From a virus, in the IMG/VR virus record IMGVR_UViG_3300046665_000459, positions 1 through 39,147 of that record: a DNA stretch of 39,147 nucleotides. The stretch is one strand, 5' to 3'. The position numbers were made by a program, and so were the translations under genes. Under the pieces are notes generated by a model, which saw nothing but the letters and a program-made list of their open reading frames with translations, was not told the origin of the DNA and did no database searches. Positions 30,067 through 38,029 of this stretch are shown here, piece by piece (positions within the stretch are counted from its first letter, which is position 1; each line of letters opens with the position of its first letter).

Positions 30067-30912
30067 ATGGGCTATATGGAGCAGCTGCAATCAAGCGTGA
30101 AGTCCCTGGCGGCGGCGGGTGAGACTGGTCGCCGTAGCCTGGATGGGATGATCGCGCCGGTAGACGGGGCGATCAGTGAACTCAGCGGCGCAGCCTCGGA
30201 GTTGGAAGGCATTCCGTTTGTGGGACCGGCCGTTGGCGAAAAGCTTCAGCGCGTTATGCGTGGGGTGACAGCGGCCCAGGCGAAGGTTGGCCAGGTGGTC
30301 TCGGTGTACAGCGCAGCCACCCGGGCAGTGTCTCAGATTGATGAGCGCTTGGTTTCGCTGAAGGAGCAGGCGGGGCGGGCGGCGACGGCGATCAACAACA
30401 TTGCCGGCAAGGTCAGCCTTTCGCTTTCGGGCATTGTCCCGACCGGGGCCTTTGCTGCAGATGCCACACCGGCGCCGGAGGCCGTGAAGCCTTTTCCACA
30501 CCTGATGATCATGCAGCCGCGTGATCCGAAACAGCAGCCGTACTTCTTCAACCTGGATACGGCGGCTTTTGATGAGTTGCGTCGTTCGAGTGCCTTTCGC
30601 TGGGCTTCCCAGGAGCGGCTGACGCGTCGCTCGGCGCAACAAGCCGTCGGTATCGGGGATGAGAAGCTGACCCTAAAGGGCGCTATCTTCCCAGGCTTCA
30701 GGGGTGGCATTAAGCAATTGGACACCCTGCGAAGTCTGGGCGGCAAGTTGCAGCCCCTGACGCTGACCACCGGCTACGGCGACGTGTTGGGCACCTGGTG
30801 CATGACCAGTGTCGAGGAAGAACAAAGCGCGCTGCTGGCCGGCGGCATCCCGCGTAAGCAAGGCTTTACCCTGGAGTTTGTACGCTATGGCGACGACATG
30901 CAGAACGTCTGA
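30067..30912 (+). CDS. Tail protein U with an extra N-terminal region
   Basis: A 281-residue protein. Residues about 144-281 are P2 gpU-like (LMIMQPRDPKQQPYFFNLDT, FRWASQERLTRRSAQQAVG, KLTLKGAIFPGFRGGIKQLD, YGDVLGTWCMTSVEEEQSAL). The first 140 residues are not part of P2 gpU (about 160 residues in all) and form Ala-rich heptad-like helices (TAAQAKVGQVVSVYSAATRA, SLKEQAGRAATAINNIAGKV). GpU is thought to act late in tail assembly. The extension may bind the tape measure or sheath. GGGGGA lies upstream of the ATG. Confidence 0.85.
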   Translation: MGYMEQLQSSVKSLAAAGETGRRSLDGMIAPVDGAISELSGAASELEGIPFVGPAVGEKLQRVMRGVTAAQAKVGQVVSVYSAATRAVSQIDERLVSLKEQAGRAATAINNIAGKVSLSLSGIVPTGAFAADATPAPEAVKPFPHLMIMQPRDPKQQPYFFNLDTAAFDELRRSSAFRWASQERLTRRSAQQAVGIGDEKLTLKGAIFPGFRGGIKQLDTLRSLGGKLQPLTLTTGYGDVLGTWCMTSVEEEQSALLAGGIPRKQGFTLEFVRYGDDMQNV

Positions 30913-31093
30913 CGGGGATCTGTTGGACACCATCTGTCACAACTACTACGGCCACCTGAACGGCACCGTGGAGGCTGTGCTGGATGCTAATCAGGGCCTG
31001 GCCGATGAGGCTCAGCCGTATCGGGCAGGTGTGGTGATTGTTCTGCCGGACATGCCGGCACCGACGGAAGAACTTGTGATGCTTTGGGATTAG
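30887..31093 (+). CDS. Tail protein X
   Basis: A 68-residue LysM-like protein of the P2 gpX family: MATTCRTSDGDLLDTICHNYYG, then VEAVLDANQGLADEAQPYRAG and VIVLPDMPA. Proteins of this type bind peptidoglycan or glue the baseplate hub. The start at 30887 overlaps the gpU end by 26 bases. This start, not the longer frame, gives the family length. Confidence 0.9.
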   Translation: MATTCRTSDGDLLDTICHNYYGHLNGTVEAVLDANQGLADEAQPYRAGVVIVLPDMPAPTEELVMLWD

Positions 31094-31116
31094 CCAGGCC
31101 TGGCTGTCCTTTCCAT

Positions 31117-31158
31117 CCGTTACGCGTAACGGCCGCCAACATTCCCCCGCGTTGGCGG
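31117..31158. repeat. Two adjacent palindromes between X and D
   Basis: A perfect 16-bp palindrome CCGTTACGCGTAACGG (31117-31132) is followed directly by CCGCCAAC-N10-GTTGGCGG (31133-31158). No T-run follows. They may stabilise or process late mRNA. Confidence 0.7.
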
Positions 31159-31174
31159 GGTAACTGGGTGAACC

Positions 31175-32218
31175 ATGACCCCTCGCTTTCGTGTCGTTGC
31201 AGACGGTAAAGACATTACCGCGCTGATCAATGACCGCCTGTTATTGCTGAAAACTACTGACAAGCCTGGCATGGAGTCGGACGACTTTGAGCTGCGCATC
31301 GATGACCGCGACAGCGCCGTGGCGCTGCCCAAGCGCGGCGCCGGCATTGAGATCTACCTGGGCTATGCCGAAACGTCCATGGTGCGGCTGGGCCGTTACA
31401 TGGTGGATGAGGTCGAGATATCCGGCCCGCCTAACACCATCGTCGTGCGCGGCAAGGCCGGCGACATGCGCGGTACCGGAAAGACGGTGCGCAGCGGTAG
31501 CTGGGAAGATGTGCCGCTGTCCAAGATCGTTGCCGACGTAGCAGCCCGCAACGGCTGGACGCCAGTGTGCAACGTCTTCACGAACGTGCCTCGGGCTGAC
31601 CAGCTCAGCGAGTCTGATTTCAACTTCATCACCCGCATTGCCAAGCAGCACGACTGCACGGCCAAGGTGGCGGATGGGAAGTTGATTGTCATGACCCGCG
31701 ACGGCGGCACGAGTGCGAGCGGCAAGACCTTCGGTGCCGTTACCATCACGCCCGCTGATGTCAGTCGGTGGCAGTTTCGCTTAGGCGATCGCAACACGCA
31801 CAAAGCGGTGGCCACCAAACACCAGGACAAGAAAAGCGGTGAGCTGAAGCTGATCAGCCTGGACAACACGGATGCGCCCGACGGGCTGCCGGCGGTGCAT
31901 ACAGACCGTCATATCTACCCCAACAAGACCGCTGCGGCCCAAGCCGCAAAGGCCCGTCTGACCGCCTTCAATCGATCTTCTGCAGGCGTTCGTCTTGAAA
32001 TGCCTGGGCGTACCGATCTGTTTGCCGAGCGTTCGGTAAACGCCACCGGCTTCAAGGTCGGCATCGATGGCGAGTACCTGGTCGACTCGGTTGAGCAGGT
32101 GATCACCCAAGCCGGCTGGTCGACTACCGTCGAGTGCAATGGCGGCAAAAAGGGTAAGGCCAAGGCCAAGGGTAAGAAGGCGAAAAAAACCAAGGAGTTC
32201 AAGGTACTACAGCTTTGA
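31175..32218 (+). CDS. Tail hub protein D (late control D family)
   Basis: A 347-residue baseplate hub of the P2 gpD/gp27-like family. Clear features: PRFRVVADGKDITALINDRL, LRIDDRDSAVALPKRGAGIE, YLGYAETSMVRLGRYMVDEVE, and the middle LSESDFNFITRIAKQHDC with KVADGKLIVM. The C-terminus is a Lys-rich tail (KKGKAKAKGKKAKKTKEF). It forms the ring under the spike V. The ribosome site is weak (GGGTGAACC). Confidence 0.94.
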   Translation: MTPRFRVVADGKDITALINDRLLLLKTTDKPGMESDDFELRIDDRDSAVALPKRGAGIEIYLGYAETSMVRLGRYMVDEVEISGPPNTIVVRGKAGDMRGTGKTVRSGSWEDVPLSKIVADVAARNGWTPVCNVFTNVPRADQLSESDFNFITRIAKQHDCTAKVADGKLIVMTRDGGTSASGKTFGAVTITPADVSRWQFRLGDRNTHKAVATKHQDKKSGELKLISLDNTDAPDGLPAVHTDRHIYPNKTAAAQAAKARLTAFNRSSAGVRLEMPGRTDLFAERSVNATGFKVGIDGEYLVDSVEQVITQAGWSTTVECNGGKKGKAKAKGKKAKKTKEFKVLQL

Positions 32219-32253
32219 CGTGACTCACTGAAACCCCCGTTTAACTAGAAATC

Positions 32254-32277
32254 GCCGCCGTTTGGCGGCATTTTTTT
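32254..32277 (+). terminator. Terminator after tail module
   Basis: The stem GCCGCC / GGCGGC has a 4-base loop and is followed by seven T, 14 bases before the endolysin ATG. Confidence 0.85.
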
Positions 32278-32290
32278 GCCTGGAGAAAAC

Positions 32291-32938
32291 ATGTCTATCA
32301 CCCTGCAGCAGTTGCTGTTGATCCTCCCGAACGCTGGCCGTCAAGCCGGGCTTTTTGTCGGTGTCTTGAATACTGCGATGAGTAAGTACGGCATCGTCAC
32401 GCCCAAGCGAATCGCGGCCTTCATCGCCCAAGTCGGGCATGAATCCGGCCAATTGACGCGCCTGGTCGAGAGCCTGAACTACAGAGCGGACCGAATCATA
32501 GCCTTGGGTAGTGCCGCGAGCCCGGGCTCCCGCTGGCGATCCCTGGTGCCGCGTGCCGCCGATCTGGCGGGCAGTTCGGCACGTATGGGAAATGCCGTCT
32601 ATGGCGGCCGTATGGGTAACGGCCCTGAGGCGTCGGGCGAAGGCTATATCTACCGAGGGCGCGGCCTGGTCCAGATTACTGGCAAGGACAACTACCGTGC
32701 GTGCGGTGAAGCCCTGGGCGTCGACCTGATCAATCACCCCGAGCTGCTGGAGCAGCCGCAATATGCAGCGCTGTCGGCAGCCTGGTACTGGTCCGTCAAT
32801 GGGCTGAACACCTTGGCCGACGCCGACGACATCCAGAACATCGGCAGCCTCATTAATACCGGCAGCAAGGGCAAGGTGCCGAATGGCGCAGCCGATCGCC
32901 TGGCGCTGTATCAGACGGCATTGCGGGTGCTGGCATGA
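32291..32938 (+). CDS. Endolysin, GH19 chitinase-like muramidase
   Basis: A 215-residue cell-wall hydrolase of the glycoside hydrolase 19 type. Catalytic Glu51 lies in QVGHESGQL, with Glu60 in LVESLNY; then YIYRGRGLVQITGKDNYRA, WYWSVNGLN and IGSLINTGSKG, all typical. No signal peptide is seen, so export relies on the holin at 10192. GGAG lies 7 bases upstream; the stop overlaps the Rz ATG. Confidence 0.93.
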   Translation: MSITLQQLLLILPNAGRQAGLFVGVLNTAMSKYGIVTPKRIAAFIAQVGHESGQLTRLVESLNYRADRIIALGSAASPGSRWRSLVPRAADLAGSSARMGNAVYGGRMGNGPEASGEGYIYRGRGLVQITGKDNYRACGEALGVDLINHPELLEQPQYAALSAAWYWSVNGLNTLADADDIQNIGSLINTGSKGKVPNGAADRLALYQTALRVLA

Positions 32939-33459
32939 CGCCCGTGCAGAAGCTGGCCGGCCTGGTGGTGCTGATTCTGGTGGCTATGGCCGCGAGCTTC
33001 GGCGCTGCCTGGCAGGTGCAGGACTGGCGCCTCGGGAAGATGCAGGCAGAGCAGGGCGCCCAGTTCGAGGCGGACCTGGCCGCGATCAGCAATGCCGCAA
33101 CAGCCCAGGCTCGCGCCGAGCAGACAAAGCGCCTGGCTCTGGAGCAGAACCTGGCCATCTCCGATCAACAACACATCAAGGAATTATCCGATGCCCAGCG
33201 AAACCAGGCTCTACTGCGTGACCGCCTTGCTACTGCTGATGTGCGGCTGTCAGTCCTTCTCGACGCCACGGATTCAGGCAGTGGCTGCGACGTGCCTGCC
33301 GCCGCCGGCGCCGGCGGCGTGGTTCATGCAGCTCGTCGAACCCAACTTGACCCAGCGCATGCTCAACGAATTCTCGCCATCACTGGTGAAGGCGATCAAG
33401 GATTGATCGCTCTGCGAGCCTGTCAGGCCTACGTAAAAGAAGTCTCTACACCGAATTAA
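32935..33459 (+). CDS. Inner-membrane spanin Rz
   Basis: A 174-residue i-spanin. An N-terminal membrane anchor (LAGLVVLILVAMAASFGAAW) is followed by a long coiled coil (KMQAEQGAQFEADLAAISNA, QRNQALLRDRLATADVRLSV) in the periplasm. It pairs with Rz1, encoded inside it in another frame, to fuse inner and outer membranes at lysis. It overlaps the endolysin by 4 bases. Confidence 0.87.
   Translation: MTPVQKLAGLVVLILVAMAASFGAAWQVQDWRLGKMQAEQGAQFEADLAAISNAATAQARAEQTKRLALEQNLAISDQQHIKELSDAQRNQALLRDRLATADVRLSVLLDATDSGSGCDVPAAAGAGGVVHAARRTQLDPAHAQRILAITGEGDQGLIALRACQAYVKEVSTPN
33191..33406 (+). CDS. Outer-membrane spanin Rz1, nested in Rz
   Basis: A 71-residue lipoprotein read in a different frame inside Rz. 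It has MPSETRLYCVTALLLLMCGC as signal and lipobox (likely acylated Cys20), followed by a Pro-containing segment (CLPPPAPAAW). Full nesting of Rz1 in Rz is the classical lambda layout. Confidence 0.85.
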   Translation: MPSETRLYCVTALLLLMCGCQSFSTPRIQAVAATCLPPPAPAAWFMQLVEPNLTQRMLNEFSPSLVKAIKD

Positions 33460-33608
33460 AAGGAGCGGCAGGGCAGGATGCGTCAACATCCTACCCGGCC
33501 ACCTTCCCCGCAGATCGTTCCTGCAAGTCCAGCCAAGGCTCCTGCTTCGTGCACAAAGCGGATCGAGCCTAGCACTGTTTATCCATACAGAAAAGGTCTT
33601 GCTTTTAT

Positions 33609-34403
33609 ATGTCCACACCCATCATTCCCTGGATGGGCGGCAAACGCCGCCTGGCCGACCGCCTTATCCCGCTCTTCCCACCCCACGAATGCTACGTCGA
33701 AGTCTTTGCCGGCGGCGCCGCGCTCTACTTCATGCGCCCCCAGGCCGCGCCGGTTGAAGTCCTCAACGACATCAACGGCGACCTGGTGACGCTGTACCGC
33801 GTCGTGCAGAACCACCTGGAAGAATTCGTGCGCCAGTTCAAGTGGGCGCTCAGCTCGCGCCAGGTGTTCGAGTGGCAGAAGATGACCCGCCCCGAAACCC
33901 TCACCGACATCCAGCGCGCCGCGCGATTTTTCTATCTGCAGCATCATGCCTTCGCCGGCAAGGTGACCGGGCAAACGTTCGGTACCGCCACCACCGGCCC
34001 GGCCATCAACCTGCTGCGGATTGAGGAGAACCTCTCTGCAGCATGGCAGCGTCTGTCCGGCACCTACGTTGAAAACCTGCCCTGGCTGGACTGCGCTGAG
34101 CGCTACGACCGTCCCCATACCTTCCATTACATGGATCCGCCTTACTGGCAGACGGCCGGTTATGGCGTGGATTTCCCCTTTGAAAACTACGAGCGCATGG
34201 CCGACTTCATGCGACGGTGTAAAGGCAAGGTGATGGTCAGTATCAACGATCATCCCGATATCCGGCGGGTGTTTGAAGGCTTTCACGTTGAGATGGTGGA
34301 TATCCGATACAGCACGGCTAACCAACGACAGGGAAAAGCGAAAATGAGCGGCGAGCTGGTGATTATGAACTGGGAGCCAACTGCGTTGGGAGGATTGTTC
34401 TGA
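33609..34403 (+). CDS. DNA adenine methylase (D12 class)
   Basis: A 264-residue N6-adenine methylase. Motifs visible: PWMGGKRRLADRL near 7-19, EVFAGGAALYF (31-41) for AdoMet binding, and DPPYW at 176-180 for catalysis, with MVSINDHPDI following. It lies after the lysis genes as cargo; 149 bases with a small AGGATG-N6-CATCCT hairpin (33475-33492) separate it from Rz. It may shield phage DNA from host restriction or alter gene expression. The target sequence cannot be read off. No paired nuclease is seen. Confidence 0.92.
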   Translation: MSTPIIPWMGGKRRLADRLIPLFPPHECYVEVFAGGAALYFMRPQAAPVEVLNDINGDLVTLYRVVQNHLEEFVRQFKWALSSRQVFEWQKMTRPETLTDIQRAARFFYLQHHAFAGKVTGQTFGTATTGPAINLLRIEENLSAAWQRLSGTYVENLPWLDCAERYDRPHTFHYMDPPYWQTAGYGVDFPFENYERMADFMRRCKGKVMVSINDHPDIRRVFEGFHVEMVDIRYSTANQRQGKAKMSGELVIMNWEPTALGGLF

Positions 34404-34413
34404 TGTGAGTAGC

Positions 34414-34442
34414 CCTGCGGTTATGATAGCGACGACCGCAGG
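34414..34442. repeat. Hairpin between methylase and membrane protein genes
   Basis: CCTGCGGT (34414-34421) pairs perfectly with ACCGCAGG (34435-34442) over 13 bases. No T-run follows; it may be a weak attenuator. Confidence 0.6.
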
Positions 34443-34469
34443 CGACATCTGGTGATAAGGAGATATGAG

Positions 34470-35057
34470 ATGCACATTGATTGGACTGCACTGTGGGGGG
34501 CCGTTTGGAGTTTTGTTTCGAGTGATAGCGCGCCGGCATGGGTGCAGGCGGTTGGATCCATCGTGGCGTTATTTGTCGCGATTAGATTGTCTCGGTCTTC
34601 GATTGCGCACGCTGGTTTGCAAAAACAGAAAACAATTTTCTCTGTTGCTGAGGCAGCTCATGAATATGCAAACGGGGTTCGCGCTGCTGTTGATTTGATC
34701 GGTGATGAACCCGGAAGCAACATAACGCTTTATCAGGTGTATCACAGAGATATTACCGCGGGGCTGGTTAGAGCTCTTCAGGGAGCTCCTGTGCACGAAC
34801 TCGCGTCGAGCCAGCAAGTCATGGCGATACTGGGTATTGTAAATCACCTTGTGTTTCTTGGAGATGCAGCGGACAAGCTGCTTTACGCCCCGTCCTTATT
34901 GCCCGGCATTTCCGAGGAATTAGAAAGCATGGATGATCTCGTTACGCGCCGTGACTATCTCTCTGCTATTACTTCAAGTTTGAAGATGAATGTGCTAACT
35001 CAAACTGACAAGATAGATGAGCATTACCTTTCTCTAAAAAAGTCGCTTGATGATTAG
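34470..35057 (+). CDS. Membrane-anchored cargo protein of unknown function
   Basis: A 195-residue protein starting MHIDWTALWGAV, with AGGAG 7 bases before the ATG. It has one clear transmembrane helix at about 22-42 (AWVQAVGSIVALFVAIRL). The rest is a soluble helical domain (SVAEAAHEYANGVRAAVDLI, LGIVNHLVFLGDAADKLL, TQTDKIDEHYLSLKKSLDD). Base composition is visibly more AT-rich than its neighbours. No family recognised. Placement after lysis, with foreign composition, fits a cargo gene, possibly for superinfection control, but that is a guess. Confidence 0.55.
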   Translation: MHIDWTALWGAVWSFVSSDSAPAWVQAVGSIVALFVAIRLSRSSIAHAGLQKQKTIFSVAEAAHEYANGVRAAVDLIGDEPGSNITLYQVYHRDITAGLVRALQGAPVHELASSQQVMAILGIVNHLVFLGDAADKLLYAPSLLPGISEELESMDDLVTRRDYLSAITSSLKMNVLTQTDKIDEHYLSLKKSLDD

Positions 35058-35070
35058 AGCGCCGAAAATT

Positions 35071-35763
35071 TTAGGGGCGAACCGGATCGATTAGTTCCGC
35101 TCCTTGATTTCTCACATTGCCCACTGCCTTGCCAACGGGGAACCATTCAAATTCTTCGGTGGGTTGGCACAGTTCCTTTGCAATCTCCTCCGCTCGCGAT
35201 GGAGTTATGCCGGGATCAAGCCACTCGTTGGCATGCTCTGGCGTCAGCACCAAAGGGCGCCGGTCGTGGATATCGACCATGCCCTGATCGCTTGCGGCGG
35301 TGATAATGACAAAACCATCGCCCTCATGAGGTTCCAACTCTGGATTGACCTGGGCAAGCGCCCCGAAGAACATCGGACGCAGGCTCTTCAGGCGGATGAA
35401 GTAGGGCTGCTTCTTCTTTGGGTCGTCTGGGTCTTTCACCCATTCATACCAGCCTTCACTGGGCACAATGGCCCGGCCATTCGGCCAGAGCTGTTTGAAG
35501 AACTTCCCGGTGGTGACCGTCTCGACCCTAGCGTTAATCGGATCCGGACGTTTTCCCTTTGCCCAGAACGGCGCCCATCCCCATTTCACTGCATCGATAT
35601 GCAGCCCATCCTCTAATGTGTGTAGAACCTGCACCCGCGTTGACGGTGCTACGTTGTAGCGATTAATAGGCTGAGCGTCATATCCGCTGAACAGCTCTAT
35701 CTGCGGGCTCAGCTCTTCAATGAAGATTGCCATTCCCTCGTACTGCACGAATCGCCCACACAT
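35071..35763 (-). CDS. yedK: SOS-response associated peptidase family protein (YedK/HMCES, SRAP)
   Basis: A 230-residue SRAP protein. These use Cys2 to crosslink to abasic sites in single-stranded DNA and protect forks. ATG 35763 is chosen so that Cys is residue 2 (MCGRFVQ) after an upstream GTG. Family features: RYNVAPSTRV, KWGWAPFWAKG, INARVETV, IVPSEGWYEW and VDIHDRRPLVL with the catalytic His. It is divergent from umuD and near the SOS box, so it may share SOS control. Confidence 0.92.
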   Translation of the reverse strand: MCGRFVQYEGMAIFIEELSPQIELFSGYDAQPINRYNVAPSTRVQVLHTLEDGLHIDAVKWGWAPFWAKGKRPDPINARVETVTTGKFFKQLWPNGRAIVPSEGWYEWVKDPDDPKKKQPYFIRLKSLRPMFFGALAQVNPELEPHEGDGFVIITAASDQGMVDIHDRRPLVLTPEHANEWLDPGITPSRAEEIAKELCQPTEEFEWFPVGKAVGNVRNQGAELIDPVRP

Positions 35764-35801
35764 ACGCACCTCTCCGCTTGTCGAAATCCCCTACAGAAAA
35801 A

Positions 35802-35844
35802 TTGACCGCAAGCGCCCTACAAAGTTAACTGTACATTCGTACAG
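35802..35844 (+). promoter_or_regulatory. SOS-controlled promoter of umuDC with LexA box
   Basis: The LexA box CTGTACATTCGTACAG (35829-35844) fits CTG-N10-CAG exactly and is nearly symmetrical. Upstream TTGACC (35802-35807) and TTAACT (35825-35830), 17 bases apart, give a promoter whose -10 touches the box. It lies 20 bases before the umuD ATG. Confidence 0.85.
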
Positions 35845-35864
35845 TACGTGTAAAAGGTCGCGCC

Positions 35865-36290
35865 ATGAGCTTTACCATTTTAGGTCCCATCGCTGAAGTC
35901 GGCGCGAAGCTGCCTTTGTGCTCGTTCCGGGTTCCGGCCGGCTTCCCGTCGCCGGCAGCGGATCACATCGAGCAGCACATCTCGCTGGATGAGGTTTTGA
36001 AAATCCGTGCGCCTCATGTGTACCTGGTAGCTATCACTGGTGAAAGCATGCAAGGCGTAGGAATCTTCGATGGAGACCTCGCCGTGGTGGATCGCGCCAT
36101 TGAGCCTATCCACGGGCATGTGGTGGTGGCATTGCTCAACAATGAGCCCGTTTGCAAGCGCCTATGTAAGCGCGGTCAGGAGGTGGTACTGCTTTCCGAG
36201 AACCCCAAATTTCCTGCGCGCTACGTACTCGAAGGCGACGAGCTGTCGATCTGGGGCGTGATCACTAGTACAGTGCGTAGCCATGTCTAA
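35865..36290 (+). CDS. umuD: UmuD/RulA-like error-prone repair protein
   Basis: A 141-residue S24 protein that becomes active UmuD' after RecA-driven self-cleavage. The cleavage site is probably A25-G26 in RVPAGFPSP, with Ser61 in ITGESMQG and Lys98 in PVCKRL as dyad. UmuD' joins UmuC to form polymerase V. It follows an SOS box and overlaps umuC by 8 bases. The length equals E. coli UmuD (139). Plasmid/prophage-borne rulAB in Pseudomonas has the same layout. Confidence 0.93.
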   Translation: MSFTILGPIAEVGAKLPLCSFRVPAGFPSPAADHIEQHISLDEVLKIRAPHVYLVAITGESMQGVGIFDGDLAVVDRAIEPIHGHVVVALLNNEPVCKRLCKRGQEVVLLSENPKFPARYVLEGDELSIWGVITSTVRSHV

Positions 36291-37560
36291 GCAGCAGCCC
36301 ACCTTCGCACTGATCGACTGCAACAGCTTCTATGCCAGCTGCGAGCGGGTATTCCGGCCCGACCTTGCGAAGGTGCCCATCGTCGTGCTTAGCAACAACG
36401 ATGGCTGTGTCATCGCCCGTAGCTACGACGCCAAACCTTTCATCAAGATGGGCGAACCGTATTTCCAGATCAAGCACAAGCTCAAGCAGCACGGGATTGT
36501 CCCGTTCTCCTCGAACTATGCGCTGTACGGCGACATGAGCGAGCGTGTGATGAGCCTGATCGAAGCGATGGTGCCTGCAGTTGAGGTATACAGCATTGAC
36601 GAAGCGTTTGCTGATCTGACTGGCATCGGCGGGCTGGATGCCTTAGGCCGGCAGATTCGTGCCCAGGTGCTTCGCTGCACCGGCATCCCTGTCGGTGTTG
36701 GTATAGCGCACACAAAGACTCTGGCGAAGCTGGCAAACCACACTGCGAAGCGCCTGCAGTCCCAAACCGGTGGGGTGGTCAACATCACCGACCCGGTTAA
36801 GCGTGACTGGGTGCTACGCAATACGGACGTGGCGGAGGTATGGGGTGTCGGTCGCAAGATGAAACTCTATCTTGATGCCATGGGCATTAAGTCGGCTATG
36901 GACCTGGCTAAGGCCGATCCGTGGATGCTCCGCAAGAAGTTCAGCGTTGTGATCGAGAAGACGGCCAGGGAGCTGGGCGGCACGCCTTGCCTGGAGCTGG
37001 ATGAGCCGGATCCGCCAAAGCAGGAGATCTGCTGCAGCCGCATGTTCGGCATGAGGCTGACGGAGCTGCCGCCCATCAAAGAGGCGGTGGCTACCTACAT
37101 GATGCGTGCCTCTGAGAAACTCCGTGCTCAAAACTCGCTGTGTAAGAAGGTACGCGTGTGCATCCGCACTGGCATGTTCAACCCAGAGGAGGCGAAGTAT
37201 GCCAATGGGGTGGTGGTGGATATGCCGTATCCCACTGATGACGTCCGGCTGCTAACGCAGGCAGCAGTGGGGGCGCTTGATCGGATATTTAGGCCTGGCT
37301 TCAAGTACAGCAAGGCAGAGGTGATGTTGCTCAACCTGTGTCAGCCAGGTGAGTATACCGACGACCTATTTGCAGTGTCGCAGCCGACTAAGGCAACTCG
37401 GGCAATGACGGTGCTGGACCAGATTAACCAACGATGGGGTAGGGGGACCTTACGATCAGGTAGTGTCCCATCTACTCCAGCTTGGGGGATGCGTCGCGAG
37501 CTCATGAGTCGAAGTTACACGACAAAGCTCGATCAGCTTTGGTCAGTAGCCTGCAAGTAA
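36283..37560 (+). CDS. umuC: UmuC/RulB-like Y-family DNA polymerase
   Basis: A 425-residue translesion polymerase subunit. Catalytic motifs: [19 protein letters not shown] near 9-27 and [10 protein letters not shown] with SIDE at 104-107; also [20 protein letters not shown] and [20 protein letters not shown]. The length is complete compared with E. coli UmuC (422). Many integrative elements split rulB; here it is intact. It is the last gene that can be linked to the prophage with confidence. Confidence 0.95.
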   Translation: MSKQQPTFALIDCNSFYASCERVFRPDLAKVPIVVLSNNDGCVIARSYDAKPFIKMGEPYFQIKHKLKQHGIVPFSSNYALYGDMSERVMSLIEAMVPAVEVYSIDEAFADLTGIGGLDALGRQIRAQVLRCTGIPVGVGIAHTKTLAKLANHTAKRLQSQTGGVVNITDPVKRDWVLRNTDVAEVWGVGRKMKLYLDAMGIKSAMDLAKADPWMLRKKFSVVIEKTARELGGTPCLELDEPDPPKQEICCSRMFGMRLTELPPIKEAVATYMMRASEKLRAQNSLCKKVRVCIRTGMFNPEEAKYANGVVVDMPYPTDDVRLLTQAAVGALDRIFRPGFKYSKAEVMLLNLCQPGEYTDDLFAVSQPTKATRAMTVLDQINQRWGRGTLRSGSVPSTPAWGMRRELMSRSYTTKLDQLWSVACK

Positions 37561-37561
37561 A

Positions 37562-37585
37562 GTCCGCTTTCGGCCAAAAGCAGAC
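37562..37585. repeat. Imperfect palindrome after umuC
   Basis: GTCCGCTTTCGG and CCAAAAGCAGAC form a 24-bp near-palindrome with two G-T-compatible mismatches and no loop. No U-tract. It may mark the border between cargo and the chromosomal ars genes. Confidence 0.5.
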
Positions 37586-37602
37586 AGTCGACATGAAGTT
37601 AC

Positions 37603-37632
37603 TTGCTAAGCATATATGGATATACGTATATT
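37603..37632 (+). promoter_or_regulatory. ars promoter and ArsR operator
   Basis: TTGCTA (37603-37608), 18 bases, TATATT (37627-37632). The perfect 12-bp palindrome ATATACGTATAT (37620-37631) overlaps the -10, the position expected for an ArsR operator. Confidence 0.6.
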
Positions 37633-37659
37633 CGATTTTTCATATGTGCAGAGCGAGCC

Positions 37660-38007
37660 ATGATTACTCCTCCAGAAGTCTTTAAGAGCCTCGCTGACGA
37701 AACCCGCGTCCGCGCCATGCTGCTCATCGCCGATCAAGGTGAACTCTGCGTCTGCGAACTGATGTGTGCGCTTGACGACAGCCAGCCGAAAATCAGCCGC
37801 CACCTCGCGCAACTGCGCAGCAATGGTTTGCTGCTCGATCGCCGTCAGGGCCAGTGGGTCTATTACCGTCTCAACCCGGATCTGCCAGCGTGGGTGCGCG
37901 AAGTCCTGCAAGTGACGTCCCTGGCCAATGCTGATTGGCTAAAGGACAACGTCGCCCGCCTGCAGAACATGGACGGACGTCCGGTGCGCGAAGCTGCCTG
38001 CTGCTGA
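37660..38007 (+). CDS. arsR: ArsR-type arsenic-responsive repressor
   Basis: A 115-residue winged-helix metalloregulator. It has [16 protein letters not shown] at the start, the metal-sensing CVCEL (about residue 30) in [22 protein letters not shown], and [13 protein letters not shown] as the wing. The C-terminus ends with two Cys, as in many Pseudomonas ArsR. It represses the ars operon until arsenite binds. I chose ATG 37660 because upstream in-frame codons run into the promoter. Confidence 0.93.
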   Translation: MITPPEVFKSLADETRVRAMLLIADQGELCVCELMCALDDSQPKISRHLAQLRSNGLLLDRRQGQWVYYRLNPDLPAWVREVLQVTSLANADWLKDNVARLQNMDGRPVREAACC

Positions 38008-38029
38008 ATCCGGATTAGAGAGTTTTGAA

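Larger units (their letters stand above)
124..37560. mobile_element. Chimeric temperate myophage (prophage) at tRNA-Ser
   Basis: A continuous set of phage modules starts with an integrase pointing at the 3' end of tRNA-Ser and runs through immunity, replication, packaging, head, tail, lysis and cargo genes. The head genes are of lambda type and the tail genes of P2 type. All expected virion and lysis functions are present without visible frameshifts, so the prophage may be inducible. The left edge is the tRNA 3' end. The right edge is uncertain: I took the end of umuC as the last plausible element gene, because no copy of the tRNA 3' end is found anywhere to the right. The ars genes could still belong to it. 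Confidence 0.85.

Noticed and set aside
33478-33789. Frame overlapping the start of the methylase gene
   Set aside because: It overlaps the methylase coding sequence in another frame and has Pro/Ser/Arg-rich shadow composition.
37440-37660. Search for attR as a copy of the tRNA-Ser 3' end
   Set aside because: No repeat of the T-arm or acceptor sequence is present here.
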